The notes beneath the pieces were generated by a model that did no database searches, had not been told where the DNA came from, and saw only the letters and a list, made by a program, of their open reading frames with translations. From Hymenoscyphus infarciens (lineage: Eukaryota; Ascomycota; Leotiomycetes; Helotiales; Helotiaceae), in the NCBI GenBank assembly GCA_001414345.1, contig LLCB01000151.1:62001-126000 (forward strand): a DNA stretch of 64,000 nucleotides, written 5' to 3'. Position 1 is the stretch's first letter, and the number at the start of each line of letters is the position of its first letter. A program made the translations under genes and the position numbers. Below, piece by piece: positions 25,420-36,600 of the stretch.

Positions 25420-25871
25420 TTTGGAGAAACAAAATTGCGGACAAAACAATAGGGCACAGAGGCAAAGCAAAGATTTACAGGTTAAGAAAGAATGTAAAGT
25501 GAGAAGAAGCGAGGCTGAAATGCTGACGCTCTTCAAAGGTCACCTCGCTTACTAAACTGCGCCCTTCGCGTTAAAAAAATCTCCGTATGAATAAAATCAC
25601 AAAACGAGGGAATGAAAACAACTTGCTTGAGGAATAGATGATTAATATAAAAATACCAAGTTCCAGGCGATTTGAGGAAGAGTTGCGATTGAGTTTTATA
25701 CGGCGACCGAATCACGCCTTCAGTGCACTGGCGCTAACCCCAATCCGTTCCCCGCCCGGCAATTTAGCTACCCCTGCACCTTTCGCAAAAACACCAGAGC
25801 AAAAAAAACCATTTCAAGTATCTCGAATCTTACGCCAAATCAATTCAATCCCACCACCACTCCACCCAAAG

Positions 25872-26001
25872 GTACGTCTCCCCCCATTCCAATCTCTTAA
25901 TCTCCCCAAGCTCCCTGCTCCTCCACTCCCCTCCTCCCAATTCCTCTTCTCCCCAAAACCAATCCTCCCCTCCTCTCCAACACCCTACTAACCCCCCACA
26001 G
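25872..26001 (+). other. 5' UTR intron of NOP10
   Basis: A GTACGT donor at 25872, the branch-like CTACTAAC near 25985 and the acceptor CACAG ending at 26001 frame a 130-nt pyrimidine-rich stretch just before the NOP10 start codon. Introns in leader sequences are common for filamentous fungal ribosome-biogenesis genes. Confidence 0.65.
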
Positions 26002-26026
26002 AGTCTCCCAAAAAGAAACCGCAAAC

Positions 26027-26418
26027 ATGCATCTAATGTACACCATGGACCCCGCCGGAAAGCGCATCTACACCCTCCAAAAGGTCGTCTCGGGCGAAGT
26101 CACCAAATCCGCACACCCCGCGCGTTTCTCCCCCGACGACAAGTACTCGCGACATCGCGTGACGCTGAAGAAGAGATATGGATTGCTTTTGACGCAGCAG
26201 AGTGAGTTTTCCTTGCCCCGGAGTGTGAGATTGGATGGGAGGAGAGGAGAGCAGTGGGGAGAGATGGGGAGGGAGAATGGGGCATGACTAGAATTGCGCG
26301 GGGCTGCAAATACCAGGGGAGCATAATTTTGAAATTTGGGCAGTAGACAAGAGGAGAGGGGAGAAGATGGAGGCTAATACGTCTTTTTTCAGAGAGCCGA
26401 GTCGTTCTAGGACAGTAG
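26027..26418 (+). CDS. nop10: H/ACA snoRNP subunit NOP10
   Basis: Two exons (26027-26201 and 26393-26418) give 66 residues. The protein starts [17 protein letters not shown] and contains the invariant [16 protein letters not shown] block, which identifies Nop10. This small protein of the H/ACA complex (with Cbf5/dyskerin, Nhp2 and Gar1) guides rRNA pseudouridylation in the nucleolus. The 191-nt intron has a GTGAGT donor, a GCTAATAC branch site and a TTTTTTCAG acceptor, and the second exon supplies only eight residues. The length agrees with the family (58 in yeast, 64 in human). The C-terminal exon is the least certain part. Confidence 0.95.
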
Positions 26419-26832
26419 ATTTCAGGCACAGCAATCTTCGGGACAGGAGAATGATGAGAATGACAAGAATGATGGATTGATTGTGGGATTTGGATCAAGG
26501 TGACGGTCGACTATGAAAAGGGTCGGAGGCAGTCTCGCGCCCGGTGACCTCTTTCGAGGGTCTCTGTCTGTCTGGTGTGGGAATTCATTTCGCAATCAAA
26601 TATGGAAGGGCACATTGCGGTATTACGAATGGCGTTTCTACAGCCTCTTTTCGCTGTTTGGCGTTTGGACAGGCACATGTTTGATTTTTACAAAATGCCA
26701 AAACAAAAACACATCAAAAATCAAGAGATTCATTTGCAAATTGGATCTCTATGTAAAACCTGATCTTTTCCCCGCCCGAATTTTTCTCTTATACACCAAA
26801 CTCCAAATTCTATAGATGCCATGTATTCCCTT
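26419..26832. other. Convergent intergenic region between NOP10 and NOB1
   Basis: The two genes end tail to tail with about 414 nt between their stop codons; both 3' UTRs must lie here. Nothing else is recognisable. Confidence 0.5.
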
Positions 26833-28173
26833 CTACTTATTCCTCTTCTTAGAATTAACATTCTTCCCCGCCCCAACCTTCGTCCTCCCACCCCCTCTCC
26901 CTCTATCCCCACTCAGAATATTAGGAAGATAATCCTCATCCATAAGATCCTTTTCTTTTCGTCTCCTCGCATTAGTAGTAGCCTGCACATACTCCTTCTG
27001 ATCCTCCGCCAGAATTAACCCCTGTCCCCACCCCCCCTTCCCGCCCCCAGCAACCAACTTCCCATTCGAAGTCCCCGCCACCGGTTTCGGAATACTATAA
27101 ACATTGCCCCTCGTATTCCATTGCATATTCTTTTTCAAGTGGACCTGGAAATTCCCATCTTTATCCGTCGAACAACTTGTTCGTATTAATGTAGGCTTTC
27201 CACAGCGGGTGCAGAATTGTTTTGTCATGTCCCGGGAGATGAAGAAACAGGCGTGGCATCGCAGGACCCAGGTTTTGAGTTGGCGGATTCGCTGGAGTGA
27301 GGGCGCGAGGAGGTTTAGGTTCATACGTAGCATGACGTTTTGCATGGCGAAGTCGGAGGTTATGGTTGCTACTTGCATTATTTTTATTTCGGCTTCCGGT
27401 TCTGCGAGGCCGTTTGCGTCTTTTGCCTTGTGTTCTGCGAGGTTTGCGGGGGTGATCCAGCCTTCGTCGTCGGTGTCTTCAGAGGCGGAATTTTGGGCTT
27501 CTTCGAGTAATTCGGGAGTGGTTTCGCGTTCTTGAGTTGGGGTTGTGGGTTTTTCGAGGGTTGCTTGTGGTTCGGTGGTTCCTTGGATGAGAGCATCTGC
27601 TGGAGAAATTGTAGTCGCTGCAAGCTGCTCTTCCAACACAGGTATATCTTCTTCCTTCGCACTCGATTCCTCGGTCGTAGAAGTCTCCAATTCAATTTCC
27701 TTCTTTGGCTCCTCAGAACTTCCAACTACCACCTCTGCCTCTGCCACCATCATATCCTCCCCCTTCACCTCCTTCACCTCCCCAACAACAGGAGGCGCCC
27801 CATTCAACCTCTTCTGCCCCGGCACACTCCTCAACCTCCAATCCCCCTGATTCCTCTCAACTTCCAACTCATAACTCAAAGCCATCAAATGTATATCCGG
27901 CCGACTCAGCACCTCCAAATCACCCGTTCTCCGCGCAAAATCCGTAATAATCTTGATACTCGCAGGCTTCGGGGAACGACATGTTATGAATGGCTTTAAT
28001 GTGTTCTCGACTCGGGATCTGGTGACGGGGTCGCGAATTTCTTCGATGACGGCAGGGATGGTGTAGAGGACTTCGGCTTGGGAGAGGAGGGTTGAGACGG
28101 GGGGATCGTTTTTGATTATTGGGCCGGCGTCGAGGACGAGGGTGTGGATTGGTTTGGGAGTTGAGTTCGCCAT
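26833..28173 (-). CDS. nob1: 20S pre-rRNA D-site endonuclease NOB1
   Basis: A single exon encodes 446 residues. An N-terminal PIN domain carries the acidic catalytic set: D15 in LVLDAGPII, E44 in AVIEEIRD, and D85 and D93 in the TGD and RPD turns. A poorly conserved acidic linker (about 130-260) precedes the zinc ribbon C306-X2-C309-X11-C321-X2-C324 (LRCHACF ... FCTRCG), then the conserved C-terminal NPRG-type segment (here NTRGNVYSIP) and a basic tail rich in Lys and Arg. NOB1 cuts 20S pre-rRNA at site D to form the 3' end of 18S rRNA in late 40S particles. The length matches yeast Nob1 (459). All key residues are present. Confidence 0.96.
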   Translation of the reverse strand: MANSTPKPIHTLVLDAGPIIKNDPPVSTLLSQAEVLYTIPAVIEEIRDPVTRSRVENTLKPFITCRSPKPASIKIITDFARRTGDLEVLSRPDIHLMALSYELEVERNQGDWRLRSVPGQKRLNGAPPVVGEVKEVKGEDMMVAEAEVVVGSSEEPKKEIELETSTTEESSAKEEDIPVLEEQLAATTISPADALIQGTTEPQATLEKPTTPTQERETTPELLEEAQNSASEDTDDEGWITPANLAEHKAKDANGLAEPEAEIKIMQVATITSDFAMQNVMLRMNLNLLAPSLQRIRQLKTWVLRCHACFFISRDMTKQFCTRCGKPTLIRTSCSTDKDGNFQVHLKKNMQWNTRGNVYSIPKPVAGTSNGKLVAGGGKGGWGQGLILAEDQKEYVQATTNARRRKEKDLMDEDYLPNILSGDRGRGGGRTKVGAGKNVNSKKRNK

Positions 28174-29093
28174 TTTGCGAAATTTGGGAGGTATTGATTT
28201 ATGGCTTTGGTGAAGGGGAAATCTTGAGGGGATTTCTTTTTCTGCCAGGCGATTAGTAGTGGGCGGTGAAAAAACCCCGCGGTTTCTTCAGTGCCACGAG
28301 AATCTTGAGTGCCCCAAGCTAGCTCCCTGAGGTCTCAACAAAGCATGAGGCTCTCCACGACTTTGACCCTGAATAATGATATGGTTAGTACAGGTTTGTC
28401 AACAGAAATATGCCCCTTACCAAGTCCGGCCAATTTGAGCCTCACTCGGCATTTTCCCTTCAAAATTTGATAACCATCAGAAGTCAAGGTTGGGAGCAGT
28501 CATTGATTTCTTGAACGATGCAAAGTACCTGTATGGGAAAGAACCTCTAAATCCTCACTAGTCGCCAAGTAACGAGGCTAGGTAAGCTACCTTATCTATA
28601 TGTCTTTAAAGCTCCATCGCTCCTGCCCATCAAACTTGCTTCGTAGCACCTAATCCGATATTAGGAAATTTCCGAATCTTGAGAATGCCGAGTCTCAAGA
28701 GTTCAAAGACCTATCGAGCTGCTAACCCCCATATTCCCCCGATCTTTAGGATAAGTTCCAAAGGTCAGATTCTAAGCTTGTCGCCTGTCCAAATTCAATG
28801 CCAATTCATATTCGGTAGCTAGCTTGGAATACTCATGAGAAATTCGGCGTGGGTTCTTGACTGAACAAATACCCAGTTAGAAATATTCCGTTCCACCTCA
28901 CCTGCAGCCTTCCATGGTTTACCGGTAGCTCCACATTTTCGCCTTCCAAGACATAGAGTCATAGACCCAAGTCCATTCCTTCCTCTGTCTACAACCTCGA
29001 ACTTTACCTTTTCACCGAATCTGACATTGGTTTGTCATCTCAGATGCTCTTTCCCTCAACCATACTCAACATTCACATCCTCTTCGCCTTCTA

Positions 29094-29111
29094 CCCCCCC
29101 CCCCCCCCCCC
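29094..29111 (+). repeat. Poly-C run of 18
   Basis: Eighteen consecutive C follow CTTCTA in the intergenic region. It is the second long C run in this gene island. Confidence 0.95.
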
Positions 29112-30119
29112 GGTAAAGAGATCCGAGCATGCTCTCCATATACCAACTTCCTTTTCCTTGTGCAAAATAGGCCGGAGCAATGAAAGGTATTGTTCAGAAG
29201 TATCGAGGAAAATCGAGAAGGCGGGTTTGTTGTTCTCCTTGACGTTCTCAAACAATGCTTTTGCTTACCTAGGCTATTTCATACGATGCAGGGGAAGTTA
29301 TGTGTATGGAGAGCAGGTCCCAGCTCTCTTAAGAACATGTCGTGGTTTGAGGCGAGAAAAGAGCGGCACAATAAGGCGATGAGAGGCAATCGTAGGGTTT
29401 GCGAAAAACAAAATGAAAAACTATCGATTAGACCTCCAGGAATAGAGGTGGGTTCTCTAGTCAAGTCAAAATTCTGGGATTTAGACTCAGCCTGGTAATT
29501 GTCAAAGTTCTCGCCAAATACACGAGGTACATTTCTTTCGAGGTTCTATCTACTAGGACTTGTCCCCCTTTCCACAAAATCATCGCGCGAGCACGAATCA
29601 CCCCCGATAACTCACCAAAAAGAGTTTTTTTTTTATAAGTGTTTATCAATTCGAGATTGAAAGGAAGCCTCATCAACACTCCTAATTTCCGAATGACAGT
29701 TGCAAGTGCGTCAGAGCTCTATCCAAGTACTTTTAGAGAATTGAGAGTCCCGAAGTGGGTGAAATTATCCAAGGAAGCCAGGACTACAGACCCCAAGTCT
29801 GAACTGTAACTTCGAACCTCGCGCACGAGAATTCTTTTTCAAGCTAGGTAGTGGCTTTTGCTGACCTCGAAATCTAGCATGCGTAGCACCAAGTACCCGA
29901 CATCTATTTTTCATGCTTCTTGTCTTCACTGGCACATGTGCATAGTACGGGGTGCATTTAAGGTCCACCACAAGCCGGCACTCAAGCAAATTAGAGAGTT
30001 CAAAAATTCAGCAATTTTCGTCTCGGGTGTCTTGCGGAGGTCTTTGAAATACTCGAGTGCTTCAAAACAGCTTTTTGGTGGTGCATTCCCTCGCGATAGA
30101 CAAAAAAAAACCATATTAC

Positions 30120-30198
30120 CCTAAATACTTTGGGACAATCGAACTTCATTGTTTTCAACCATCTAGGACAATATTTAAAATTGCCCCAAGTATTTAGG
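30120..30198. repeat. Inverted repeat, 20-bp arms
   Basis: The arm CCTAAATACTTTGGGACAAT (30120-30139) pairs with ATTGCCCCAAGTATTTAGG (30180-30198) with one mismatch and one bulge around a 40-nt centre. It may be a short MITE-like relic or a cruciform/hairpin; it is too far from a stop codon to be a terminator. Confidence 0.7.
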
Positions 30199-30456
30199 TT
30201 AATTATGTTGCATTCCCCGAGAAAGTTGGAACAACGAGTTGGGTAGGCAGGTACGAACCTGATGCGGGAATCTTGGTTTAGGGGAAGGGGTAACCAAGAC
30301 CATATCTGTTTACCTACTTAAATGTCACCTCTCCGGCTTTCATCTCCGTCTCTTCCTCAAAACAACTACATTCGTTACATTCTTGAGTATCGTTCCACTC
30401 GCTTCTACGCTCTATATCTCACTGGTTATCAATCATAAGTCCATCTTCCTTGTCCA

Positions 30457-31068
30457 ATGGCAGCTCGTGCAATCGTTGACCACCCCTTGACCGCTTGCAA
30501 TGGAGAGACAATTCGTCCAGCACCTGTCACTCCATCCCAAGATGCTCCCTCTTCATATGGCACTACTGCCCCAGCTGCTGCAACGCCAGCCTCACCATCA
30601 ACGCATACTGAAGAGCGTCCTCCACGTCAAACTCAGACGTTCAATCTTTGGAATGCAAACCAGACTGGTAATTCACACACCAGAACTGCCATTTCCTCAA
30701 GGCTAACATGTTTAGCAACCCGAATCCCGTCCAGACGCGTATCTTTCAATATTCAGACACAGAAGCGGCCGATGAGCAAGACTCCACCTCACACTACCAA
30801 AAGACGCCATTCGAATCCTGAAATCTCAACCGCTCCTACTCGTAACGCACAAAGGGTTTCCGACGCGTGGATACAACAATGGAAGGATGAACAATGGGCT
30901 CGACACTTGATACGGGGGGATGAGGAGAGACTCAGGAACCAGGATGCACATGAGCAAGTGAAGGCTCGGAGGGAGCTGGTGGAACTTGGTGTTTTGATAT
31001 TTTTGGGGTGCCTCCTGCTTTTTGCGTGGTGGGCTTATAACAGCAATCCGCAGGAATCACTTCTATAG
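30457..31068 (+). CDS. Small hypothetical protein with C-terminal membrane helix
   Basis: The frame encodes 203 residues: a Pro/Thr/Ser-rich N-terminal half, a basic middle (about 90-125), a charged helical stretch (about 135-172: WIQQWKDEQWARH and onward) and one hydrophobic segment at 175-194, followed by only nine residues. This is the layout of a tail-anchored protein. A possible 48-nt intron lies at 30668-30715 (GTAATT donor, GCTAACATG branch, TTTAG acceptor); it is a multiple of three, so the frame stays open either way and the product would be 187 residues if spliced. I do not recognise the family. Confidence 0.6.
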   Translation: MAARAIVDHPLTACNGETIRPAPVTPSQDAPSSYGTTAPAAATPASPSTHTEERPPRQTQTFNLWNANQTGNSHTRTAISSRLTCLATRIPSRRVSFNIQTQKRPMSKTPPHTTKRRHSNPEISTAPTRNAQRVSDAWIQQWKDEQWARHLIRGDEERLRNQDAHEQVKARRELVELGVLIFLGCLLLFAWWAYNSNPQESLL

Positions 31069-31924
31069 TATTGTTGAGAGGTTTTATAGCGGCTGGTTGA
31101 TCGGAAAATACAATTTTTAGCGGGTACATTTTCTCGGTTTGAACTGTGCCCACTGTCCTTTGAGTCACTTTTATTGCTCGGAATTGCTTGGAACGATTGG
31201 AGGATTGTTCTAGAGGTTCTGGAAGAATGAGATTGTTGGGTGTTGCATTTGTTCCAAAGGTTTTGGGTAATTGAGGATATTGTTCGAGAAATGCTCGGAA
31301 AATTAATTGTTCGAAAGACTTCGGGTAATTGAAAGTCTTGTCTGAGATGGCCTAGGCGAATAACGAAGGTCTCGGATAATGTTTATCATCATTCCAAAAT
31401 TGCTTCATATGTTTGTTATTGCTTCTATGAGCCTACGCATGGTCACTTCCTACTACGTTGTGTTTAAGCCAATAGCCACTCCGCTTCCTCTTTAGATGAA
31501 CTGTCGACGGGTGCATTGAGGGTCATCAGCTTTGAGAAAATTGAGGCTTCGGGAAAGTAGCCGAGGAAGAGAATCTCGGTTCTGTAAGATGTAATAGGCT
31601 GATCGTTGTAAGGAAAGGATCTCGAAGTGTACGCCGGTGCCAGGGTATGGTATGCTATATATATCCGTATTAGACGGGGAATGAATCTATTCAGGAAGTT
31701 TCTTTGTTTTCTATAGCTACTTTGTGAAGTTCTTCCTACTTTAGATGTTTAGTATAGAGTGATACTCAATCTTTAGCTATGAATAAACTAGATGATCCTA
31801 AACTAGATGATCCTAAACTACGTACGTGGACCTGCCCCCCGGGGGGTTCTAGAGTGACCACGTGACTGGTAGTTATTTAGACAAAATGGAAGTCCTTCTA
31901 CTCTTCTCTCTCTTTTAACGGGAA
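31069..31924. other. Intergenic edge between gene island and RIP block 2
   Basis: No gene is seen. The phrase TTCGGGTAATTGA recurs near 31320, and AAACTAGATGATCCT is directly repeated near 31787-31818. A GC palindrome CCCCCCGGGGGG lies at about 31836-31847, just before composition falls into the AT-rich block. Confidence 0.5.
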
Positions 31925-33099
31925 ACGCTATTCTGTCCCAACGCTAGCATAGGTACCATGCTAGCGTATAAAATTAGCGAAATTTCAACATATTCACTCT
32001 TACTAGAAAACAATCGCTACTACCTTTCTAAAAAGGATTAGTCTTATTTAAAAAAGTGAATTTATATTAAGAGGCTATAAAGATATAAAACTAGGTGAAA
32101 AAGGTAAATAAAGCTTATAAACTACGTACGATTGAATAAAGCGTCTAAAAAGTTAATTTAGTTAATTTAGTTAATTTAAAGCTTAAAAAGCTTAAATCTA
32201 AGAACTTTTCTTAATCGTATACTAATTATCTAATTAGGCTAGCGCTTTCTCTCTGTTTTTACGCTAGGTATAGGTTCTTCTAGTATACTCTTCTATTAAT
32301 TTTTATAAAACTCTTATACTAAGGTCTTTAGTATTCTACTTATAAACTTCTATCTATTATTCTATATTATCTAGTATCTAATTTTATTACGTTCTATTAA
32401 TTAGTAGACTATAATAGATACTTTAAGAAGTAGTAGTAGTAGTATTAAAAGTATTAAATTAAGAGGTATCTATTCTAGAGTAGTAGAGAGTAGATTAAAA
32501 GAAGCTATTCTAACTTTTATAAGTAGAACTTATATATTATAATTACTAAGCTTTCTCTATATAGTACATCTATTAAATTCTATAGTAATCTCTTATTACT
32601 TTTCTACGTCTAATTCTCTAGCTTCTTATACTTAATTATATTCTAAAATTAGATTAAATTCGCGAATACTTTTTAATTATAATAGTTTTATCTTTTATCT
32701 CTAGTATCTCTTATTCTTAGTAGAAGTTCTTAATTACGTACTCTCTATTCTTAATATAAGAGAATACTTTCTTAATCTCTTACTAGCTATTTTAGTATAT
32801 ATAAAAGTAAGAGTTATATAATATATTTTTAAGTTAAAAACGCTCTAAGAAGTTTTATATTTAGAGGTGAAAACTCTACTATATATAGAGAGAAAAGAGG
32901 TTACGTAAGACTCTCTTTTTCTATTATAAGTTATTAGAGCTAATACGTTTAGCTAGAGAGTTATTAGATCGTACTTATTAAAAGTATTAGAATATTATAT
33001 ATCTCTTAGTATTTTAGAAATACTACTTATACTAATTAAGTTACTAATCTTATATACTAAGCTTAAGAAAGAGAATATATTATTTAAGTATATATTATA

Positions 33100-33308
33100 T
33101 TATGAATTTATTTAGTAGAATAGCTTTAGTAAGCTTAGCGCTAAAGCTAATCTACTATCTAATCTCTAATACTAGTAGTACTAAGGCTAACTTACTAGCT
33201 AACTACGATACTAAGGCTAACTCGCTTCTTAACTCTAATACTAAGAGTACTAAGGCTAACTTACTAGCTGACTATAATACTAAAGCTAACTCGCTATTTA
33301 ACTCCTAG
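33100..33308 (+). repeat. 69-bp tandem repeat with open frame
   Basis: The phrase TACTAAGGCTAACTTACT recurs with a 69-bp period (about 33178 and 33247), with a weaker earlier copy. One frame is open through the array and gives a 23-residue repeat (STKANLLA ... NTKANSL). Because it lies in RIP-mutated DNA and the frame follows from the period being a multiple of three, I treat it as a minisatellite rather than a gene. Confidence 0.6.
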
Positions 33309-33429
33309 AAGTATACGATTATATAACTAGTCTTCTATCTCTTTATATACTACCTAGCTCTATAAAACTATAATAAATTAAAAAAGTAAGTAATAAATTA
33401 AGTGATTAAGCTAAAGTTTACTTTCTAGA

Positions 33430-33535
33430 ATATCACTTATATAGATAGAGTATATAGATAGAGTATATAGATAGCGTATATAGATATATAAAAGTAGATA
33501 AGTAAGTAGATAGAGATAAGTAGAGATATTTAAAA
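33430..33535 (+). repeat. Minisatellite of GATAGAGTATATA units
   Basis: Roughly 13-bp units GATAGAGTATATA repeat several times and decay into GATAAGTA units. Another simple array built from AGTATACTT lies at about 33560-33700. Confidence 0.65.
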
Positions 33536-34079
33536 TAGTAGTATAAACTTAAACTACTAGTATATCTAGTATACTTAGTATACTTAGTATAGCTAGTAAA
33601 AAGTATAATAGCTATTATCTCTATTATAACTAGTATTATAATAGTATACTTAAGGCTTAAGTATACTAAGTATACTAGATATATTAAGTATACTAATATT
33701 ATACCTAGTATATAAAAGAAATTCGTAATATAGTAAGATAACTTCTATATATAAAAGCTCTTATAATCGTACTTACTATTAGTATTAAGAGTATAGCTCT
33801 TATATAATAATTATTAAGCTTTTATAATAAACTCTTAATAGCTTTATAATATATCTCTTATTAGAAGATATCTTAAAAAGATAAAACTAAGATTATTTCT
33901 ACTTTTTAGAGAAGTTAATATTTTTATTAGTTCTATTAGTTTAAGTAGTTAAGTATATATTTAAGTGTTTTATAAGTATTAGACACTTTTAAGTAACTAT
34001 TTAAGTTATATCTATAGTTTCTAGAGTATTAGTATTCTGAAATATAATAATATATATATATAATATAAAAGGATTTTAA

Positions 34080-34195
34080 AACGCTTCTAGTAGAGTAAAT
34101 AGAAGAATAAGAGAGCTAATTATATAGTAGCGCTCTTAGTATCTTAGAAGCCTCTACTAGCGTTAGAATAGAATAGCGTAATCTCTTTTAACTAA
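34080..34195. repeat. Second copy of the MITE-like unit at 13443-13590
   Basis: The body from CTTCTAGTAGAGTAAATAG to GCGTTAGAATAGAATAGCG matches 13470-13587 almost throughout, including GTAGCGCTCTTAGTAT. The left terminus is worn away. Confidence 0.65.
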
Positions 34196-35758
34196 CTAAT
34201 AAACTTTTACTTATTTCTATAATATTATACTATTTATACTACTAAATATTTAGAAATCTCTAGTAGTTTATACTTTTAAATAACTAGTATACTATTAACT
34301 AAAAGTATAGTTTTCTACTTCGCTATATACTATTTTACGCTTAGAAGCTTAATAGTCTCTAGAATATAAACTAGTATTAGAACGGAGTATAAAATACGAA
34401 AGTCGAACTAATATATAGAAAGTAAACCGAGGTTTATAGATTAGTATACTTATGTTTTATTATTATTCAAATATTTTAGTTAGATAGATATTATAATTTA
34501 AGTATTAATAGTTATACTTCTTATAACTAGAACTTTCCTAGTAATTATTAATTACTAATTAGAGTTTTTTCTATTATAAACTTAGACTTAAATAATAGAA
34601 ATAATATATAACTAGTTTATCTCTTTATAGACTTTAAGCTACTAGTAGAGCTAAGTATAGTTTCTTAAATTAATAATAGTTCGCTTAGAGGCTTTTAAAT
34701 AAGAGATTTCTATAGAAAACCTACTAAGAATATTTTAAGAAACTATTAGTATTACTCGAAGGTTTTATGTTTTATATATATAGATTAATTCTTTATAAAT
34801 TATCTAAGATTCTAAAGTTAATTAGAAGCTCTCTAGATATCTATAAAACTACACTCTTTAATCTCTCTATAATAGAGACTCTTAATATTAATAAGAGAAT
34901 ATTTCTTTTCTCGAGGTTTATAGTTATTAGAAGCTACTTTACTAAGGTTCTAGTACTAATAAAGAGTATACTATTCTAGACGTCTTATTCTAGTATAACC
35001 GTTGTTTATACTCGTCTTTATTAAAAAGAGCGTTAGTATTTTAAGAGCGGATTCTAGCTAGCTTAAAGAAAATCTTACTTTAGTAAAGATTAGTATAACT
35101 TCTTAATTATCTTAAATAAGTTACTTAATAGTTAAAATAATTAAAAGATAGTTATATAATAGTTTATTATAGATAGTAGAGATTCTACTAACTAGTTCTC
35201 TAAAATATTATAGTTATAAAAGAGATTATAGAATTAGAAATAAGCTTTATATAGTTCTATATTTTCTAGACTTTTTTTAAATATTTTTATAAAGTTTAAA
35301 CTATTCTAGAAGACTTTTATAAAAAATAGAATATCTAAGAGTAGAAAGTAGAGATAGTATATAAACTCTTTTTTATACTTAGTATTAATTCTAGAGCGTT
35401 AATACTAATATTATAAGAATATAAAGTATTAAAAGCGATTATTCTAGTAAAAGTTCTTCTAAGGTTTATATAGTAATAATAGAAGAGAAAGATATTTATA
35501 TAGCTTTAAACTATAGTATAGAGTTAAAGAACTAAAATTCTAAAATTCTAAAATCTTTTATACTAGTAGTCTATATGCCTAGTTTTTAGAACTCTCTTAG
35601 AATAGTTCTAGAATACTAAGATAATCTTAGTAACTATTTTATAAGTATAGAATAATCTCGAAGATATTTTAAATAATTTAAGATTCTTAAGAATTAGTCT
35701 AATTAAGAGATAGTTTAAAAATTAAGACTAAAAGAAGAGTAACTAGTAGAGAGTCTTT

Positions 35759-35928
35759 TGTTAGTATAACTTATAGTTATAAAAGCGATGTAAAAAGAGT
35801 TATATTATCGTTTATATATACTAAGTAAAGCTAGCTACGATGCCTACTTAAGTAGCCTCTAAGCGAGTGTATATATACCCACGTATACTAATCTAAATTG
35901 CTATTTACCCTTTAAATATATACTAATA
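35759..35928 (-). repeat. LTR of deleted Copia element (3' LTR in element orientation)
   Basis: This 170-bp LTR starts TGTTAGTATAACTTATA in plus-strand reading and ends TATACTAATA. It is the same length as the three other LTR copies of the family. Confidence 0.88.
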
Positions 35929-36324
35929 CTAGCACTTCTTTAAAATAATAGAAGTTAGTACTCTAAAAATTATTAAAATCTCCTATCTAACTAATTATAA
36001 CCCTCTATCTATTATCTTCGACTAAATAAGAGCCCTTATTACCTCTTACTCTATTCTACATATATTAACCTAGATTAAAGTATATATTTCTTTATATTAG
36101 TAGGCCTCTACTAGGATTGTCTTATCGCTAATTATACTCTAGACGTTTAGCGAGAATATTAAAGTTATCACTATTACTTAAACTAGAGATAAAGGTTTTA
36201 ACATCTTTAAAGGTGATAAAAGTGTCTAACTCCTAGAATAATACTTTAAATTCGAAGTTGCTTAGAGACCTTAGATACTTTCGAGGTCGACTACGTCTGC
36301 GCTTCTAGAGAGAGTCTAATAGAG

Positions 36325-36600
36325 GTTCTAGGATATTAGTATTCTAGCGAATCTATAACTAACGAAGTTGATATTAGAGAGAGAGTGAATAATAAAGTCG
36401 ACATTGAGAGAGGGTCTATTATTTAATATCTTACTAGAGTTAGGCACGTCCGCGCTTCTAGAGAGGGTCCGATAGTAGTTCTAGGATATTAGTATCTTAA
36501 TAAGCTTTTAAATAACCCTGGGGCGGTTCTAAAAGGGGTTCTAGGATATTAGTATTTTAACGAATCTATAACTAACGAAGTTAATATTAGAGAGAGGGTA
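36325..36600 (-). repeat. Repeated GTTCTAGGATATTAGTAT units inside the deleted element
   Basis: The phrase recurs at 36325, 36478 and 36538, and CGCGCTTCTAGAGAG occurs twice (about 36297 and 36451). The units at 36325 and 36538 share a longer stretch including AATCTATAACTAACGAAGTT. This looks like internal duplication within the non-coding centre of the element. Confidence 0.7.

Larger units (their letters stand above)
28174..30456. other. 2.3-kb intergenic region
   Basis: I see no supportable gene. Several frames of 60-116 codons exist but have no domain, poor composition and overlap each other. The first few hundred bases are the NOB1 promoter and leader. A run of 18 C lies at 29094-29111 and an inverted repeat at 30120-30198. 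The promoter of the small membrane-protein gene should occupy the last part, including a pyrimidine-rich stretch after 30330. Confidence 0.5.

Noticed and set aside
29032..29382. 116-codon frame in the intergenic region
   Set aside because: It runs through the 18-C tract (poly-Pro), has no domain and no splice context.
33102..33308. 68-codon frame in RIP block 2
   Set aside because: The frame is open because a 69-bp tandem repeat keeps phase; it lies in mutated repeat DNA.
34767..34979. 70-codon frame in RIP block 2
   Set aside because: AT-rich hydrophobic composition (Ile, Leu, Tyr, Lys) is what RIPped DNA gives by chance; no motif.
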